Below, piece by piece: positions 1 through 8,264 of a DNA stretch of 64,000 nt. Under the pieces are notes generated by a model that was not told the origin of the DNA, did no database searches, and was given only the letters and a program-made list of their open reading frames with translations. Positions within the stretch are counted from its first letter, which is position 1. Each line of letters opens with the position of its first letter. The translations under genes and the position numbers were made by a program. Source of the DNA: Rhodococcus sp. 4CII (GTDB lineage: Bacteria > Actinomycetota > Actinomycetes > Mycobacteriales > Mycobacteriaceae); the NCBI RefSeq assembly GCF_014256275.1, contig NZ_JACCFE010000003.1, positions 242,263-306,262 of the forward strand, written 5' to 3'.

Positions 1-27
1 TCCCCTCTGCCGGTCAGGACTGTTGTC

Positions 28-1170
28 ATGCCTTCGCAGAAGAAGCGTCCGGTGACGTTGAGCTCGGCTGATCGTGAATTCTTGGAACGATTGACCACCA
101 CCGGGGTGCATCCGGCCTCGATGATCCGCCGAGCCCGGGTGTTGCTGGCGCTGGACACCTCGGCCGGGGTGGTCGATGAGAAGAAGGTGATCGCGGCACG
201 GCTGGGCGTCTCGGGTGAGACGGTGCGACTGGTGGCCAAGCGGTTCGCTGAAACCGGTCAGGACGTGGAAGCCACGATCGGACGCAAGCAGCGTGACCTC
301 CCACCGGTGCCGTCGCAGATCACCGGCGAGATCGAGGCCAGATTGATTGCGTTGGCGTGCACACAGCCCCCGGCGGGGCATGCCCGGTGGTCGCTGCGAC
401 TGCTGGAGAAGCACGTCGCCCTGGTCGACGACATCCCCGACCTGGACCACTCGACCATCGGCCGGATCTTAAAAAAACGAAACTTCGTCCTCACCTGAAG
501 AAGTGCTGGACCATCCCACCAAAGGCGAACGCGGAGTTCGCAGCCCGGATGGAAGATGTCCTGTCGGTCTACGCCCGCCCCCACGATCCCTCACGCCCGG
601 TGGTGTGCATGGACGAGAAGCCCTACCAACTCCTCGCTCACGTGCGTGACCCGATCCCAGCAGGCCCGGGACGCGATCTGAAGGAGGACTGACGAGTACG
701 TGCGGCACGGGACCTGCTCGATCTTCTGCTGGGTCGAGCCCCTGGCCGGCTGGCGGCGTGTCGATGCCCAGCCCCGGCGCACCAAGGTCGACTGGGCCCG
801 GCAGGTCAAAGAGCTACTGTGCGTGGACTACCCGGACGCAGAGACGGTGGTGCTGGTGATGGACAACCTCAATACTCACGGCATCGGATCGCTCTACGAG
901 GCCTTCGAGCCGGCCGAGGCGTTCGCGCTCGCGCAGCGGCTCGAGATCCACCACACCCCCAAACACGGCTCGTGGCTCAACATCGCCGAGATCGAGCTCT
1001 CGGTGCTGACCCGGCAGTGCCTGGACCGGCGCATCGAGGACCTCGAGACACTGGGCGCCGAACTCGCCGCCTGGCAACGACAGACCAATGCCGATCAACG
1101 TCAGGTCCAGTGGCACTTCACCACCGACGACGCCCGCATCAAACTCCGCCACCTATATCCCAAGACTTAG
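28..1170 (+). pseudogene. IS630-family transposase, split into three frames
   Basis: Mobile-element transposase of the IS630/Tc1-mariner DDE group. The N-terminal HTH half is read at 28-498, the middle from about 471 in the -1 frame to 692, and the C-terminal half from 691 to 1170 in the first frame again. The catalytic triad is visible in VCMDEKP, VMDNLNTH and the glutamate of GSWLNIAEIEL. The first frame change falls on a canonical slippery run and may be programmed; the second, near 690, needs a +1 shift and looks like damage. Joined product about 380 residues, normal for the family. Terminal inverted repeats could not be defined because the window begins 27 bases upstream. Confidence 0.85.
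471..477 (+). other. candidate programmed -1 frameshift heptamer in the transposase
   Basis: The run A AAA AAA is phased as X XXY YYZ in the upstream reading frame, just after the TTA codon. A -1 slip there continues as LKKTKLRPHLKK, matching the expected IS630 transposase, whereas the zero frame stops within seven codons. Programmed frameshifting is known in some IS630 elements; use here is inferred. Confidence 0.5.
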
Positions 1171-1721
1171 CGGCGACGGTCTACTAGTCCGGAGAAGCTG
1201 GTTGTGCGAGGAACGTCGGACCTGCACAAAGGTGCGTGGCCGTTGGGAGTGCCGAGGGTGCACCCGCGGATAGCTAGACCGCCCGTTCGGTGCGGCCGCT
1301 GAGAATCCCGCACCGAACGGAACTAGGAGGATTTCCGAACATCGGGGATAGTGTAGCCCCCGCCGAGTGCGGTCGAATTCCCATTCTCGCGCCATTTATG
1401 AAAGGGTTTGAATTACCTGTTCTAATTCTAGGGATTCGGTAATTCGAGCAGGTATATACGCTCGCTGCTGGGGCGAATTGCATTCCGGGGGAAGCCGCTT
1501 CTTCCTGGGGTGAAATACGTCGCCGTCCCGCCGTGCGCTCAACCGGGAGTCGATTCGATGAAAGTGGCATGTAAAGGCCACAATGTCGAAGTGGTGGCGA
1601 ACTGGAGGCGGACGAAAGAAAGGCTCCAAATAGCTCGAAAAAGAGCCGGTATATGTAGAAATATCTCCAATTTCGACTACAATAAGAATTGCAGGTTCAG
1701 CGCAAATGGGGAGGATTAAAA
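1171..1721. other. intergenic stretch, no gene recognised
   Basis: No convincing coding frame on either strand. The stretch is visibly AT-richer than its surroundings from about 1390 to 1720, which fits a regulatory leader for nrdH or old insertion debris. It contains the 13-bp inverted repeat listed separately. Confidence 0.4.
1283..1320. repeat. perfect 13-bp inverted repeat
   Basis: Arms at 1283-1295 (CCGTTCGGTGCGG) and 1308-1320 (CCGCACCGAACGG) are exact reverse complements separated by 12 bases. No T-run follows, so an intrinsic terminator is unlikely. It could be a protein-binding palindrome or an insertion-element end. Confidence 0.6.
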
Positions 1722-1938
1722 ATGTCGGTTCAGGTGTACAGCGAAAGCTCGTGTGTGCAATGTAATGCCACCTATCGGGCCCTCGATAAAGAGGGGATCG
1801 AGTACTCCGTGATCGATCTGGAGGGCGACCCTCACGCCGTGAACGCTCGGCTACAGCCAGGTCCCGGTCGTCATCGCCGGTGACCAGCATTGGGGCGGTT
1901 TCCGTCCTGACCGCATCAAAGCTCTCGTAGCTGCCTGA
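1722..1938 (+). pseudogene. nrdH: NrdH-type glutaredoxin, frameshifted
   Basis: Small thioredoxin-fold electron donor to class Ib ribonucleotide reductase. The start is well set: GGGAGGAT lies eight bases before the ATG, and the product opens MSVQVYSESSCVQCNATYRAL with the redox motif CVQC. After VNAR the frame is lost: the conserved tail GYSQVPVVIAGDQHWGGF followed by RPDRIKALVAA is present one frame over, from about 1849 to the TGA at 1936-1938. Several codons between the two halves also seem missing, so this is a small deletion rather than one miscalled base. No nrdI, nrdE or nrdF is nearby. Confidence 0.8.
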
Positions 1939-1989
1939 GTCCCGACCGACCCCGGCCCGACGACCATGCCATCACGAAAGGACCGCCCA

Positions 1990-2544
1990 GTGACCGCCGC
2001 CGCCCTCGCGCTCGTCCCGGATGACACCGCCGTCGACACCGACCAGATTCAGGGCCTCGAAATCGACACCAATACTCATACCGATGTCGAGGCCCTCTGC
2101 CTGTGTGCTCTCTTGTGGGCGCCCACTGAGGCTGCGGCCCGGGCTGTCGCCGCCCTCGAGGCCGAAGATTTCGAACGACCCATCCACCGCGAACTGTTCA
2201 CCGTGATCGCCCGACTCGTGCGCGCCGGAAAACCCCACGACACCACGATGGTCGCCGCCGAACTCGAACGCACCGGAAACCTCGCCGGCCACCACGGCTC
2301 CGAACGGTCTCGCTACCTGGCGAACATCACCACCCGCGGAGCCGATCGCATCGCCGTCGACCACTACACCCGCACCGTTGTCAGCCAGGCGTACCGGCGC
2401 AGCTTCCGCGCCGCCGCCCAGTCCCTCGCGCAAGCCGCCGAGCAGCTGCCCGAAGATCAGCTCTTCGAGCACATGGTCGCGCTCGGGCGCCGGCAGCGAG
2501 TTGCCACCAATCGTCTCAACCACCTCAGAGGAGAAGGCCAGTGA
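1990..2544 (+). CDS. DnaB N-terminal-domain protein (replication-associated)
   Basis: About 184 residues resembling only the N-terminal helical domain of replicative helicase DnaB: DVEALCLCALLWAP, then FERPIHRELFTVIARL and TTMVAAELERTGNL. The RecA-like helicase core is absent, so it cannot be a helicase by itself. Such stand-alone DnaB_N proteins are common on actinobacterial plasmids and phages and may interact with host DnaB or primase; that role is inferred. I chose the GTG at 1990 because GAAAGGAC (1976-1983) lies at normal spacing; an ATG at 1966 is in frame but has no ribosome site. It overlaps the next gene by four bases. Confidence 0.75.
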   Translation: MTAAALALVPDDTAVDTDQIQGLEIDTNTHTDVEALCLCALLWAPTEAAARAVAALEAEDFERPIHRELFTVIARLVRAGKPHDTTMVAAELERTGNLAGHHGSERSRYLANITTRGADRIAVDHYTRTVVSQAYRRSFRAAAQSLAQAAEQLPEDQLFEHMVALGRRQRVATNRLNHLRGEGQ

Positions 2545-2732
2545 CCCTCCACGCCAACGGCATACACACCGACGACGAACGTGACGCGTGGAACCTCCAC
2601 GAAGCGGGGCTCAGCTGGACGCAGGTGGGCCGGGAGATCGGCTGCACCGAATCCGCGGCCCGCGCGTTCGCCTCCGCCTACCAGCAGCGCACCGACGCAG
2701 CCGCGGGCGAGAACCAAGGCGCCTTGTTCTGA
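2541..2732 (+). CDS. small HTH-like protein coupled to the DnaB_N gene
   Basis: 63 residues starting on a GTG in a GTGA overlap with the preceding stop, preceded by GGAGAAGG, so it is translationally coupled. The segment DAWNLHEAGLSWTQVGREIG then CTESAARAFASAYQQR looks like a helix-turn-helix of the sigma-70-region-4/homeodomain-like type. Likely a small DNA-binding partner of the DnaB_N protein. No specific family recognised. Confidence 0.65.
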   Translation: MTLHANGIHTDDERDAWNLHEAGLSWTQVGREIGCTESAARAFASAYQQRTDAAAGENQGALF

Positions 2733-2793
2733 TGCGGGAGAACCGCGTGAACGGAAATGCGGAAATACGGATAGGCGGAAATCCGTATGAGGA

Positions 2794-2820
2794 GAGTCCC
2801 CGGCCCGAGGCCGGGGACTC
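2794..2820. terminator. strong hairpin between convergent genes
   Basis: GAGTCCCCGGCC (2794-2805) and GGCCGGGGACTC (2809-2820) form a perfect 12-bp stem with a three-base loop. It lies between a plus-strand gene ending at 2732 and a minus-strand gene ending at 2845, the place for a bidirectional terminator. There is no strong U-tract, as is usual in GC-rich actinobacteria. Confidence 0.75.
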
Positions 2821-2844
2821 CCCTGGCGTTTGAGGTCTTGCGGG

Positions 2845-3039
2845 TCAGCTGCCGAACCGGAACCAGAACCTGACCACCCGGCCGACAGCGGCGATCACCT
2901 TCGCGAAGTCGCGGAGACCGACGGTGCTACCGGTGAGGATAACGATGAGGATGGCGGTGACCAGGCAGGCGGTCACGAAGAAGACGAAGCACGCGGCGAT
3001 CACCAGGGCGATCGAGACCAGGATTTCGGGTTGGGCCAT
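2845..3039 (-). CDS. small membrane protein, two-TM hairpin
   Basis: 64 residues from the ATG at 3039, preceded by AAAGGGG. A long hydrophobic stretch, ILVSIALVIAACFVFFVTAC continuing through LVTAILIVIL, can span the membrane once or twice and is followed by a short basic tail. No family recognised. An in-frame upstream extension exists but lacks a ribosome site and has biased composition, so it was not used. Confidence 0.55.
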   Translation of the reverse strand: MAQPEILVSIALVIAACFVFFVTACLVTAILIVILTGSTVGLRDFAKVIAAVGRVVRFWFRFGS

Positions 3040-3420
3040 GTGGACCCCTTTCTGTTGGCGGACACACGACGACAGCAACCGTTGTGGTGCTGCCCAATGA
3101 GTGATCTCCAACAGAGGGGCGAGCCCTCTCCCCACCGCAGGTGGGATACCCCAATCATCACTTGGGCCTGGCGCTTCCGTCAATAGAGACGTCGCAAACA
3201 GCATGCGGGGTCGACACAGCCCCGCAGGGCCACGACGCCGCCGTCGTGCAGACCGTCGCCGACGAGGTCATCGACAGGCACGAACGACGATGATCCGGCG
3301 CGCCCGGCGGCCGGTGCGAACTCCCGGGTGATCACACGGCGGAGTCCGCGACAAGCCATGTCGGGACGGGGTGCGGGGACGCCTTTATCTCGCCCGGGGG
3401 TCGACCGCACGACGGTTTAG
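3040..3420. other. intergenic stretch, nothing recognised
   Basis: No supported gene. It separates the minus-strand membrane protein from the zinc island, so it should contain the promoter of that gene and, at its right edge, the znuA promoter beneath the Zur-like box. Confidence 0.4.
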
Positions 3421-3435
3421 TGGTAATGATTCCCA
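3421..3435. promoter_or_regulatory. Zur-box-like palindrome upstream of znuA
   Basis: TGGTAATGATTCCCA, whose reverse complement TGGGAATCATTACCA matches the actinobacterial Zur consensus TGAAAATCATTTTCA at 11 of 15 positions. It lies 34 bases before the znuA start. It is one of five such sites, all upstream of zinc-related genes. Confidence 0.7.
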
Positions 3436-3469
3436 ATACTGATCATGTTTTTCTATCGAGGAGTTTCGC

Positions 3470-4450
3470 GTGTCTTGGTCCCGATCGTTCCGTGTCACCA
3501 CTGTGGCCGCAGGCCTGTCCGTTGCCGCGGCCCTGACCCTCACCGCGTGTGGGTCCGACCAGGAGACCGACACGGCCGCCGGCCCGGTGACTGTGGTGGC
3601 CTCGACCAATGTGTGGGGCAGCGTCGCCCAGGCCGTCGCCGGGAACAGGGCCGAGGTCACCTCGATCATCACCGAGCCGTCCTCGGATCCGCACTCGTTC
3701 GAGGCGAGCCCGGCCGATGCCGCGACGATCTCCGACGCGTCCCTGGTCGTCTACAACGGCGGTGGGTACGACCAGTTCGTCGACGACATCCTGGGCAGCG
3801 GCAACGGAAACAGTGATCAGCGCACCGTCAACGCCGTCGACATTCTCGAAGGCGGAGGACAGGACCGGCACGAGAGCGCGGCGGCTCCCACCGGCGAGTC
3901 ACCCGAGGGGCACGAGCACGGCGAGATCAACGAGCACGTCTGGTACGACGTCGCGGTGGTCGAGGCGACCGCGCATGCCATCGCGGACCAGTTGGGCGAA
4001 CTCGATCCCGACAATGCCGGCGCGTATCGGGCCAACGCGGACGCCTTCTCCGGTCAGCTCGCGCAGATCACGGCGGTGACCGACTCGATCGCCGCGACCC
4101 ATCGGGACGCCCCTGTCGCGGTGACCGAGCCGATCGCCCATTATCTCCTCGAGGAGGCCGCCCTGCGGGATGTCACTCCGGAAGGGTTCACCAGCGCCAT
4201 CGAGAACGGCAACGACCCGGCGGCCGCCGACGTCGCCGCCGTCCGGCAACTGTTCGCGGACAAGCAGGTCAAGGCCCTGGTCTACAACGTGCAGACCCAG
4301 GACAACGTCACCGAGGACGTGCGGGCGACGGCCGAGGCGGACGGGATTCCCGTCGTCGAGGTCACCGAAACCCTGCCCGAGGGCCTCGACTACCTGCAGT
4401 GGCAGACCGACACCGCGAAGGCGCTGGCCGCAGCGCTCGATAGGGGTTGA
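3470..4450 (+). CDS. znuA: zinc ABC transporter substrate-binding lipoprotein ZnuA
   Basis: 326-residue cluster A-I metal-binding lipoprotein that captures Zn2+ outside the membrane. A signal peptide ends in lipobox LTAC (Cys about 26). The mature part has the family marks SDPHSFEASPADA, an acidic His-rich loop (DRHESAAA to GHEHGEINEHVWYD) with HVWYD matching the usual NPHVWLD metal ligand site, and the C-terminal VTETLPEG. The GTG start is preceded by GAGGAG. It is followed after seven bases by the ATPase gene, and a Zur-like box lies just upstream, so it should be induced by zinc starvation. Confidence 0.93.
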   Translation: MSWSRSFRVTTVAAGLSVAAALTLTACGSDQETDTAAGPVTVVASTNVWGSVAQAVAGNRAEVTSIITEPSSDPHSFEASPADAATISDASLVVYNGGGYDQFVDDILGSGNGNSDQRTVNAVDILEGGGQDRHESAAAPTGESPEGHEHGEINEHVWYDVAVVEATAHAIADQLGELDPDNAGAYRANADAFSGQLAQITAVTDSIAATHRDAPVAVTEPIAHYLLEEAALRDVTPEGFTSAIENGNDPAAADVAAVRQLFADKQVKALVYNVQTQDNVTEDVRATAEADGIPVVEVTETLPEGLDYLQWQTDTAKALAAALDRG

Positions 4451-4457
4451 TCGTCTT

Positions 4458-5336
4458 GTGACCGAACCGATGTCGAGCAACGCCGACCACCGGCGCACCC
4501 CCGCGGTGCAGCTGCGGGGGGCGCGGCTGGCGTTCGGTGACCGCACCCTGTGGCAGGACCTCGACCTCACCGTGGAACCGGGCGAGTTCGTCGCCGTCCT
4601 CGGCCCCAACGGATCCGGCAAGACGTCGCTGCTGAAGGTCCTGCTCGGCCGGCTCGCCCTGCGCTCCGGCACCGCACGCATCGCCGGATCCCCGGCCCGG
4701 GCGGGCAATGCCCACGCCGGATACATCCCCCAGCAGCAGTCCCTCGACGACGGGCCGCGGCTGCGGGGACGCGACCTCGTCGGGCTCGGTGTCGACGGCC
4801 ACCGGTGGGGCACCGGCCTGCGCCGGCGGAGGGCCCGGCGCGCGATCGTCGACGCCGCCATCGCCGAGGTCGGGGCGCAGGATTATGCGGACGCACCGAT
4901 CGGGTCGCTGTCCGGCGGGGAGCAGCAGCGGCTGCGGATCGCGCAGGCCCTCGTCGGGGATCCGCAGGTCCTGCTGTGCGACGAGCCGCTGCTGAGCCTG
5001 GATCCGGCGAACCAGCGCCGGGTCTCGGGTCTGATCGACCGGCGGCGGCGCACCCACCAGACCGCGGTGCTGTTCGTGACCCACGAGATCAATCCGATCC
5101 TGCCGCTGGTCGACCGGATGCTCTACCTCGTCGACGGCCGGTTCCGCATCGGCAGATCGGGCGAGGTCATGACCTCGGCGGTGCTCTCGGAGCTGTACCG
5201 CACCGACGTCGAGGTGCTGCACGTACACGGCCGCGTCATCGTGATCGGGACCGGCGACGACCTCGACGCCCTCACCGGCGCGGGCGGACTGCGCCCCGGC
5301 GAGGGTGTGCGCCACCTCCCCGAGGAGGACCGGTGA
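4458..5336 (+). CDS. znuC: zinc ABC transporter ATP-binding protein ZnuC-type
   Basis: 292-residue ABC ATPase that would energise metal import with ZnuA. Walker A GPNGSGKTS, Q-loop IPQQQS, signature LSGGEQQRLRIAQAL, Walker B VLLCDEP and H-loop FVTHE are all intact. The C-terminus has an extra stretch (YRTDVEVLHVHGRVIVIG) typical of actinobacterial ZnuC. GTG at 4458 and ATG at 4470 are both possible starts. The gene should be followed by the permease gene znuB, but only GTG AGC AGC AGG TGA (5334-5348) follows, so the importer has no membrane subunit here. Confidence 0.9.
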   Translation: MTEPMSSNADHRRTPAVQLRGARLAFGDRTLWQDLDLTVEPGEFVAVLGPNGSGKTSLLKVLLGRLALRSGTARIAGSPARAGNAHAGYIPQQQSLDDGPRLRGRDLVGLGVDGHRWGTGLRRRRARRAIVDAAIAEVGAQDYADAPIGSLSGGEQQRLRIAQALVGDPQVLLCDEPLLSLDPANQRRVSGLIDRRRRTHQTAVLFVTHEINPILPLVDRMLYLVDGRFRIGRSGEVMTSAVLSELYRTDVEVLHVHGRVIVIGTGDDLDALTGAGGLRPGEGVRHLPEEDR

Positions 5337-5419
5337 GCAGCAGGTGACGACCGCTACGCGGCGGCGCCGTTGACGGTCCGGCGAGGACCGAGCAGGGCAC
5401 CGGACCCTGCTACCTTTAA

Positions 5420-5434
5420 CGGAAATGATTTCCA
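5420..5434. promoter_or_regulatory. Zur-box-like palindrome upstream of the ferredoxin-like gene
   Basis: CGGAAATGATTTCCA; the reverse complement TGGAAATCATTTCCG matches TGAAAATCATTTTCA at 12 of 15. It ends 13 bases before the ATG at 5448 and so would block transcription start when zinc-loaded Zur is bound. Confidence 0.75.
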
Positions 5435-5447
5435 TTACGGAGGTGTC

Positions 5448-5831
5448 ATGGTTGCTCGCACCGACCCTGCCGACGAGGGTGGTCCGACGGTGGGACTGTG
5501 CGCGGGAATGCGGTGCGCCGCCCTGTGGCGCCGCCGCGGTGACGAATCCACGTCCGATGTGTTCCGCGCGGAAGGCCCCGAGCGGATTCGGAACCTGATC
5601 CGCACCACGAAAGGTGGGGTGCTGGTGCGACTCCCGTGTATGGGGTCGTGCAGCCAGGGTCCTGTCGTCGGTGTCGCCTACCGGCCCGCGCACAGCGCGA
5701 CACCGGAGGGCGCGACGTGGATCGCTTGCGCCGATGCTCCGCGGACCTACTCCGCCCTCGTGGAATGGGTCGCCGCCGATTGGTCACGAGGTCCGGTGAC
5801 GGCGCCACCGTCGCTGCGGCGGCGTCCGTAG
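5448..5831 (+). CDS. thioredoxin-like [2Fe-2S] ferredoxin-type protein in the Zur regulon
   Basis: 127 residues. Cysteines lie in LCAGMRCAALW, LPCMGSCSQGP and WIACADAP. The Cys pattern with the CxGSCxxGP turn is that of small (2Fe-2S) ferredoxin or DUF1636-like proteins. In Zur regulons such genes sit beside DUF318 permeases, and a role in metal handling is inferred from position only. ATG 5448 is preceded by GGAGG. The permease follows after 58 bases, so the two may be cotranscribed. Confidence 0.65.
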   Translation: MVARTDPADEGGPTVGLCAGMRCAALWRRRGDESTSDVFRAEGPERIRNLIRTTKGGVLVRLPCMGSCSQGPVVGVAYRPAHSATPEGATWIACADAPRTYSALVEWVAADWSRGPVTAPPSLRRRP

Positions 5832-5889
5832 CGCAGTACCGAGTGATGCGGGCGGCCGTGGCACCGGGTTGCCTCCGGTCGGGGCAGGC

Positions 5890-6889
5890 ATGATGGGGCG
5901 CGTGCATGCTGCGACCGGGCCCCGTCTGACCTCGATGCACGTGTTCGGGGCGCTGCTGGTCGCGGCGTTGTTGTTCCGGCACTCGCTCATCGGCTTCGTC
6001 AACTCGTTTCCGACGCTGCAGACCGCTGCCACCGTGTTCACCGGCGTCTTCGTGCAGGCGACACCGTTCCTGGTGCTCGGGGTGCTGATCAGCGGGGCGC
6101 TCGCCGCGTTCGTGTCCCCGCGGGTGCTGCGCGCGGTGCTGCCCCGGCGTGAATCGGTGGCGGTCGGGGTGGCCGGGCTGGCGGGCGCCGCCCTGCCGGG
6201 ATGTGAATGCGGGGCGGTGCCGGTGGCCCGCCGGCTGATGGATCAGGGGGCACCGAGCGCGGCGGCGTTGACGTTCCTTTTGTCCGCTCCGGCGATCAAC
6301 CCGGTGGTACTGGTCGCCACCGCCGTCGCCTTCCCGGGTGAGCCGGCGATGGTGGTGGCACGCCTGGCCGGTTCGCTGGCGACCGCACTGGTCATGGGGT
6401 GGGTGTGGTCCCGAATTGGGGCGGGCCGAGTGGATCACCGCGAGGCTGCGCCACTACGACACCGACAGCGGTGGTTCCCGGTGGGTGGTGTTCGCCGAAT
6501 CCGCCCGTCACGATCTGCTGCAGGCCGGGTCGTACCTGGTTCTCGGCGCCGCGGCCGCAGCCGGGCTGCACGTGTTGGTGCCGTCGTGGATCTACGAGCA
6601 CCTTGCGGGGCAGATGCTGCTCGCCATCCTCGTGATGGCGCTGCTGGCGGTCGTGTTGGCCCTGTGCTCGGAGGCCGACGCGTTCGTGGCGGCGAGCATC
6701 TCGATGCTGCCGTTGCTGCCGCGGTTGGTGTTCCTGGTGGTCGGGCCCGCGGTGGACGTCAAGCTCATCGCCATGCAGGCGGGTAGTTTCGGCCGCGCGT
6801 TCACGATCCGGTTCGCCCCGCTCACCTTCGTCGTCGCGGTGGTGTGCGCCTGCGTGGCCGGGTATCTCGTGCTCGGTGGTGTCCGGTGA
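5890..6889 (+). pseudogene. DUF318 (YraQ/YcgR-type) permease, frameshifted
   Basis: Multi-spanning permease family regularly paired with a DUF1980/TIGR03943 protein and controlled by Zur. The first part carries ATPFLVLGVLISGALAAFVS and the family signature ALPGCECGAVPVARRLM, then LLSAPAINPVVLVAT. At about 6410, within a G-rich run, the frame moves by +1, and the rest (RAEWITARLRHYDTD to LCSEADAFVAASI and SFGRAFTIRFAPLTFVV) continues to 6889. Start uncertain: ATG 5890 or 5893, with a TTG at 5869. The last bases overlap the next gene (GTGA). Unless the indel is a sequencing error the product is truncated after roughly half its TM helices. Confidence 0.8.
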
Positions 6890-7632
6890 ACCGCGAGACC
6901 GCGAACGTTCTGCTCCTGTTGGTCGGCGGGGCGCTGGTCAAGATCGCCGTCGACGGCAGCTACGTCCGCTACGTCAAACCCGGCCTGCTGCCGTATCTGC
7001 TGGCCGCCGCCCTGCTGATCATTGTCCTGGGAATCGCCGCGATTGCCCGCGATGTTCGCCGTGGGCAGGCGCCGGACGCAGACGATGACTCGGATGGGCA
7101 CCGGCACGGCACCCGGCCCTACTGGATGCTGCTGGTGCCGGCCGCGGTGATCCTGTTCGTGGCACCGCCCGCGCTAGGGGCGTCGTCGGTGGGATCGTCG
7201 ACGGCGCAGCAGACGATGGGGGCGCCGGAGAAGACGGCGTTTCCGCCGCTCCCGGACGGTCCCGCACCGGAAGTGCCGCTGCTCGAGGTCATCGGGCGGG
7301 CGGCCCGGGATTCGACCGGCAGCCTCGAGCACCGTCGGATCACCACCGCCGGGTTCGTGCTCGCCACCGGCCACGGCGGCTCCGCCCGGGTCGACGGCGG
7401 CCGTGACGGCCTGGACCTGGCCCGGGTGCTGATCATCTGCTGCGCCGCCGATGCCCGCACCATCCGGGTGCACCTCGACGGCAACCTCGGCGACATCCCC
7501 GAGGGGACCTGGCTGTCGGTCACCGGGGTCGTGCAGACCGGCTCCGCTACCGCCGGCACCGGCTACACACCCACCCTCACGGTCACGCACGCGTCCCGCA
7601 TCCCGGCCCCGGTCAACACCTACGCGTACTGA
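6886..7632 (+). CDS. DUF1980/TIGR03943 (YcgQ-type) membrane protein
   Basis: 248 residues: two or three N-terminal hydrophobic helices (LLLLVGGALVKIAV, YLLAAALLIIVLGIAAI, LVPAAVILFVAPPALG) and an extracytoplasmic C-terminal domain with the conserved LIICCAADARTIRVHL. This family is the obligate neighbour of DUF318 permeases in Zur regulons, as with B. subtilis ycgQ/ycgR, and is thought to help zinc delivery or uptake. Starts on a GTG overlapping the permease stop, so translation is coupled to a now frameshifted gene. Confidence 0.85.
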   Translation: MNRETANVLLLLVGGALVKIAVDGSYVRYVKPGLLPYLLAAALLIIVLGIAAIARDVRRGQAPDADDDSDGHRHGTRPYWMLLVPAAVILFVAPPALGASSVGSSTAQQTMGAPEKTAFPPLPDGPAPEVPLLEVIGRAARDSTGSLEHRRITTAGFVLATGHGGSARVDGGRDGLDLARVLIICCAADARTIRVHLDGNLGDIPEGTWLSVTGVVQTGSATAGTGYTPTLTVTHASRIPAPVNTYAY

Positions 7633-7782
7633 CCGGCCCGAACGACGGCCACACGAACCCACCCTCCCGCGCCCACGGCGGGCTGGGCGGTAACGGCCCG
7701 CTGACCAGAGTCTTTTCGGGTCCGGTGAGGGTGCGGCGCCCGGAGGTCGGTTCGACAGTGCAGCCACCCCACCCACCCTTAT

Positions 7783-7797
7783 TGGCAATGGTTATCA
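7783..7797. promoter_or_regulatory. Zur-box-like site at the whiB start
   Basis: TGGCAATGGTTATCA; reverse complement TGATAACCATTGCCA matches the Zur consensus at about 11 of 15. It sits seven bases before the WhiB start codon, so bound Zur would cover the leader. This is one of the weaker of the five sites. Confidence 0.55.
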
Positions 7798-7804
7798 TTA
7801 ATGG

Positions 7805-8128
7805 ATGACTGCTGTACCCCCACCTTCGTCTGAGTCGCGTCCGCGGAGACCGCACCGACCGAGTCACCCGACCGGCTGGCCGATGCGCGCTCGGTGCCGC
7901 GGCACCGACACCGGGACGTTCTTCTCGCCCACCGGCGAGAGCCGCACGGCACGGGATCGGCGCGAGAATGCGGCGAAAAAGCTGTGCGCCCAGTGCACGG
8001 TGATGCGGCCCTGTCGTGACTACGCACTCGCAACGGGCGAGGCGTACGGCGTGTGGGGCGGGATGACGGAGCGCGAGCGCAGGCGCGCGGCAGCCCAGAG
8101 GCCGACGAGGCGCAGTGAGCAACAGTAG
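7805..8128 (+). CDS. WhiB-family transcriptional regulator
   Basis: 107 residues with the WhiB [4Fe-4S] ligands: Cys in MRARCRGTD, the pair in KLCAQCTVM and the fourth in RPCRDYALATGE, followed by the G[VI]WGG turn (EAYGVWGGMTERER) and a basic AT-hook-like tail. WhiB proteins bind sigma-A and respond to redox or NO. ATG 7805 is chosen over 7801, which is in another frame. The Zur-like box immediately upstream, and the pacL/ctpC genes downstream, suggest a metal-linked role; that is inference. Confidence 0.9.
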   Translation: MTAVPPPSSESRPRRPHRPSHPTGWPMRARCRGTDTGTFFSPTGESRTARDRRENAAKKLCAQCTVMRPCRDYALATGEAYGVWGGMTERERRRAAAQRPTRRSEQQ

Positions 8129-8264
8129 CTTCCGGCTTTCCCCTTGCGCAGGTCAGGGCGCTTGGCGGGGCACTAGCATGGGACACAAGTCCCCGGTAGA
8201 GAGGTCCTGCCGGCTCGGGCACCTGGGTGCGGGCACGGGATCCGTGACAAAGAGGAGTGGGTTC

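Noticed and set aside
26..584. Long minus-strand open frames over the IS630 gene
   Set aside because: They are shadows of the transposase in GC-rich DNA: Arg/Pro-rich, no ribosome sites and no recognisable families.
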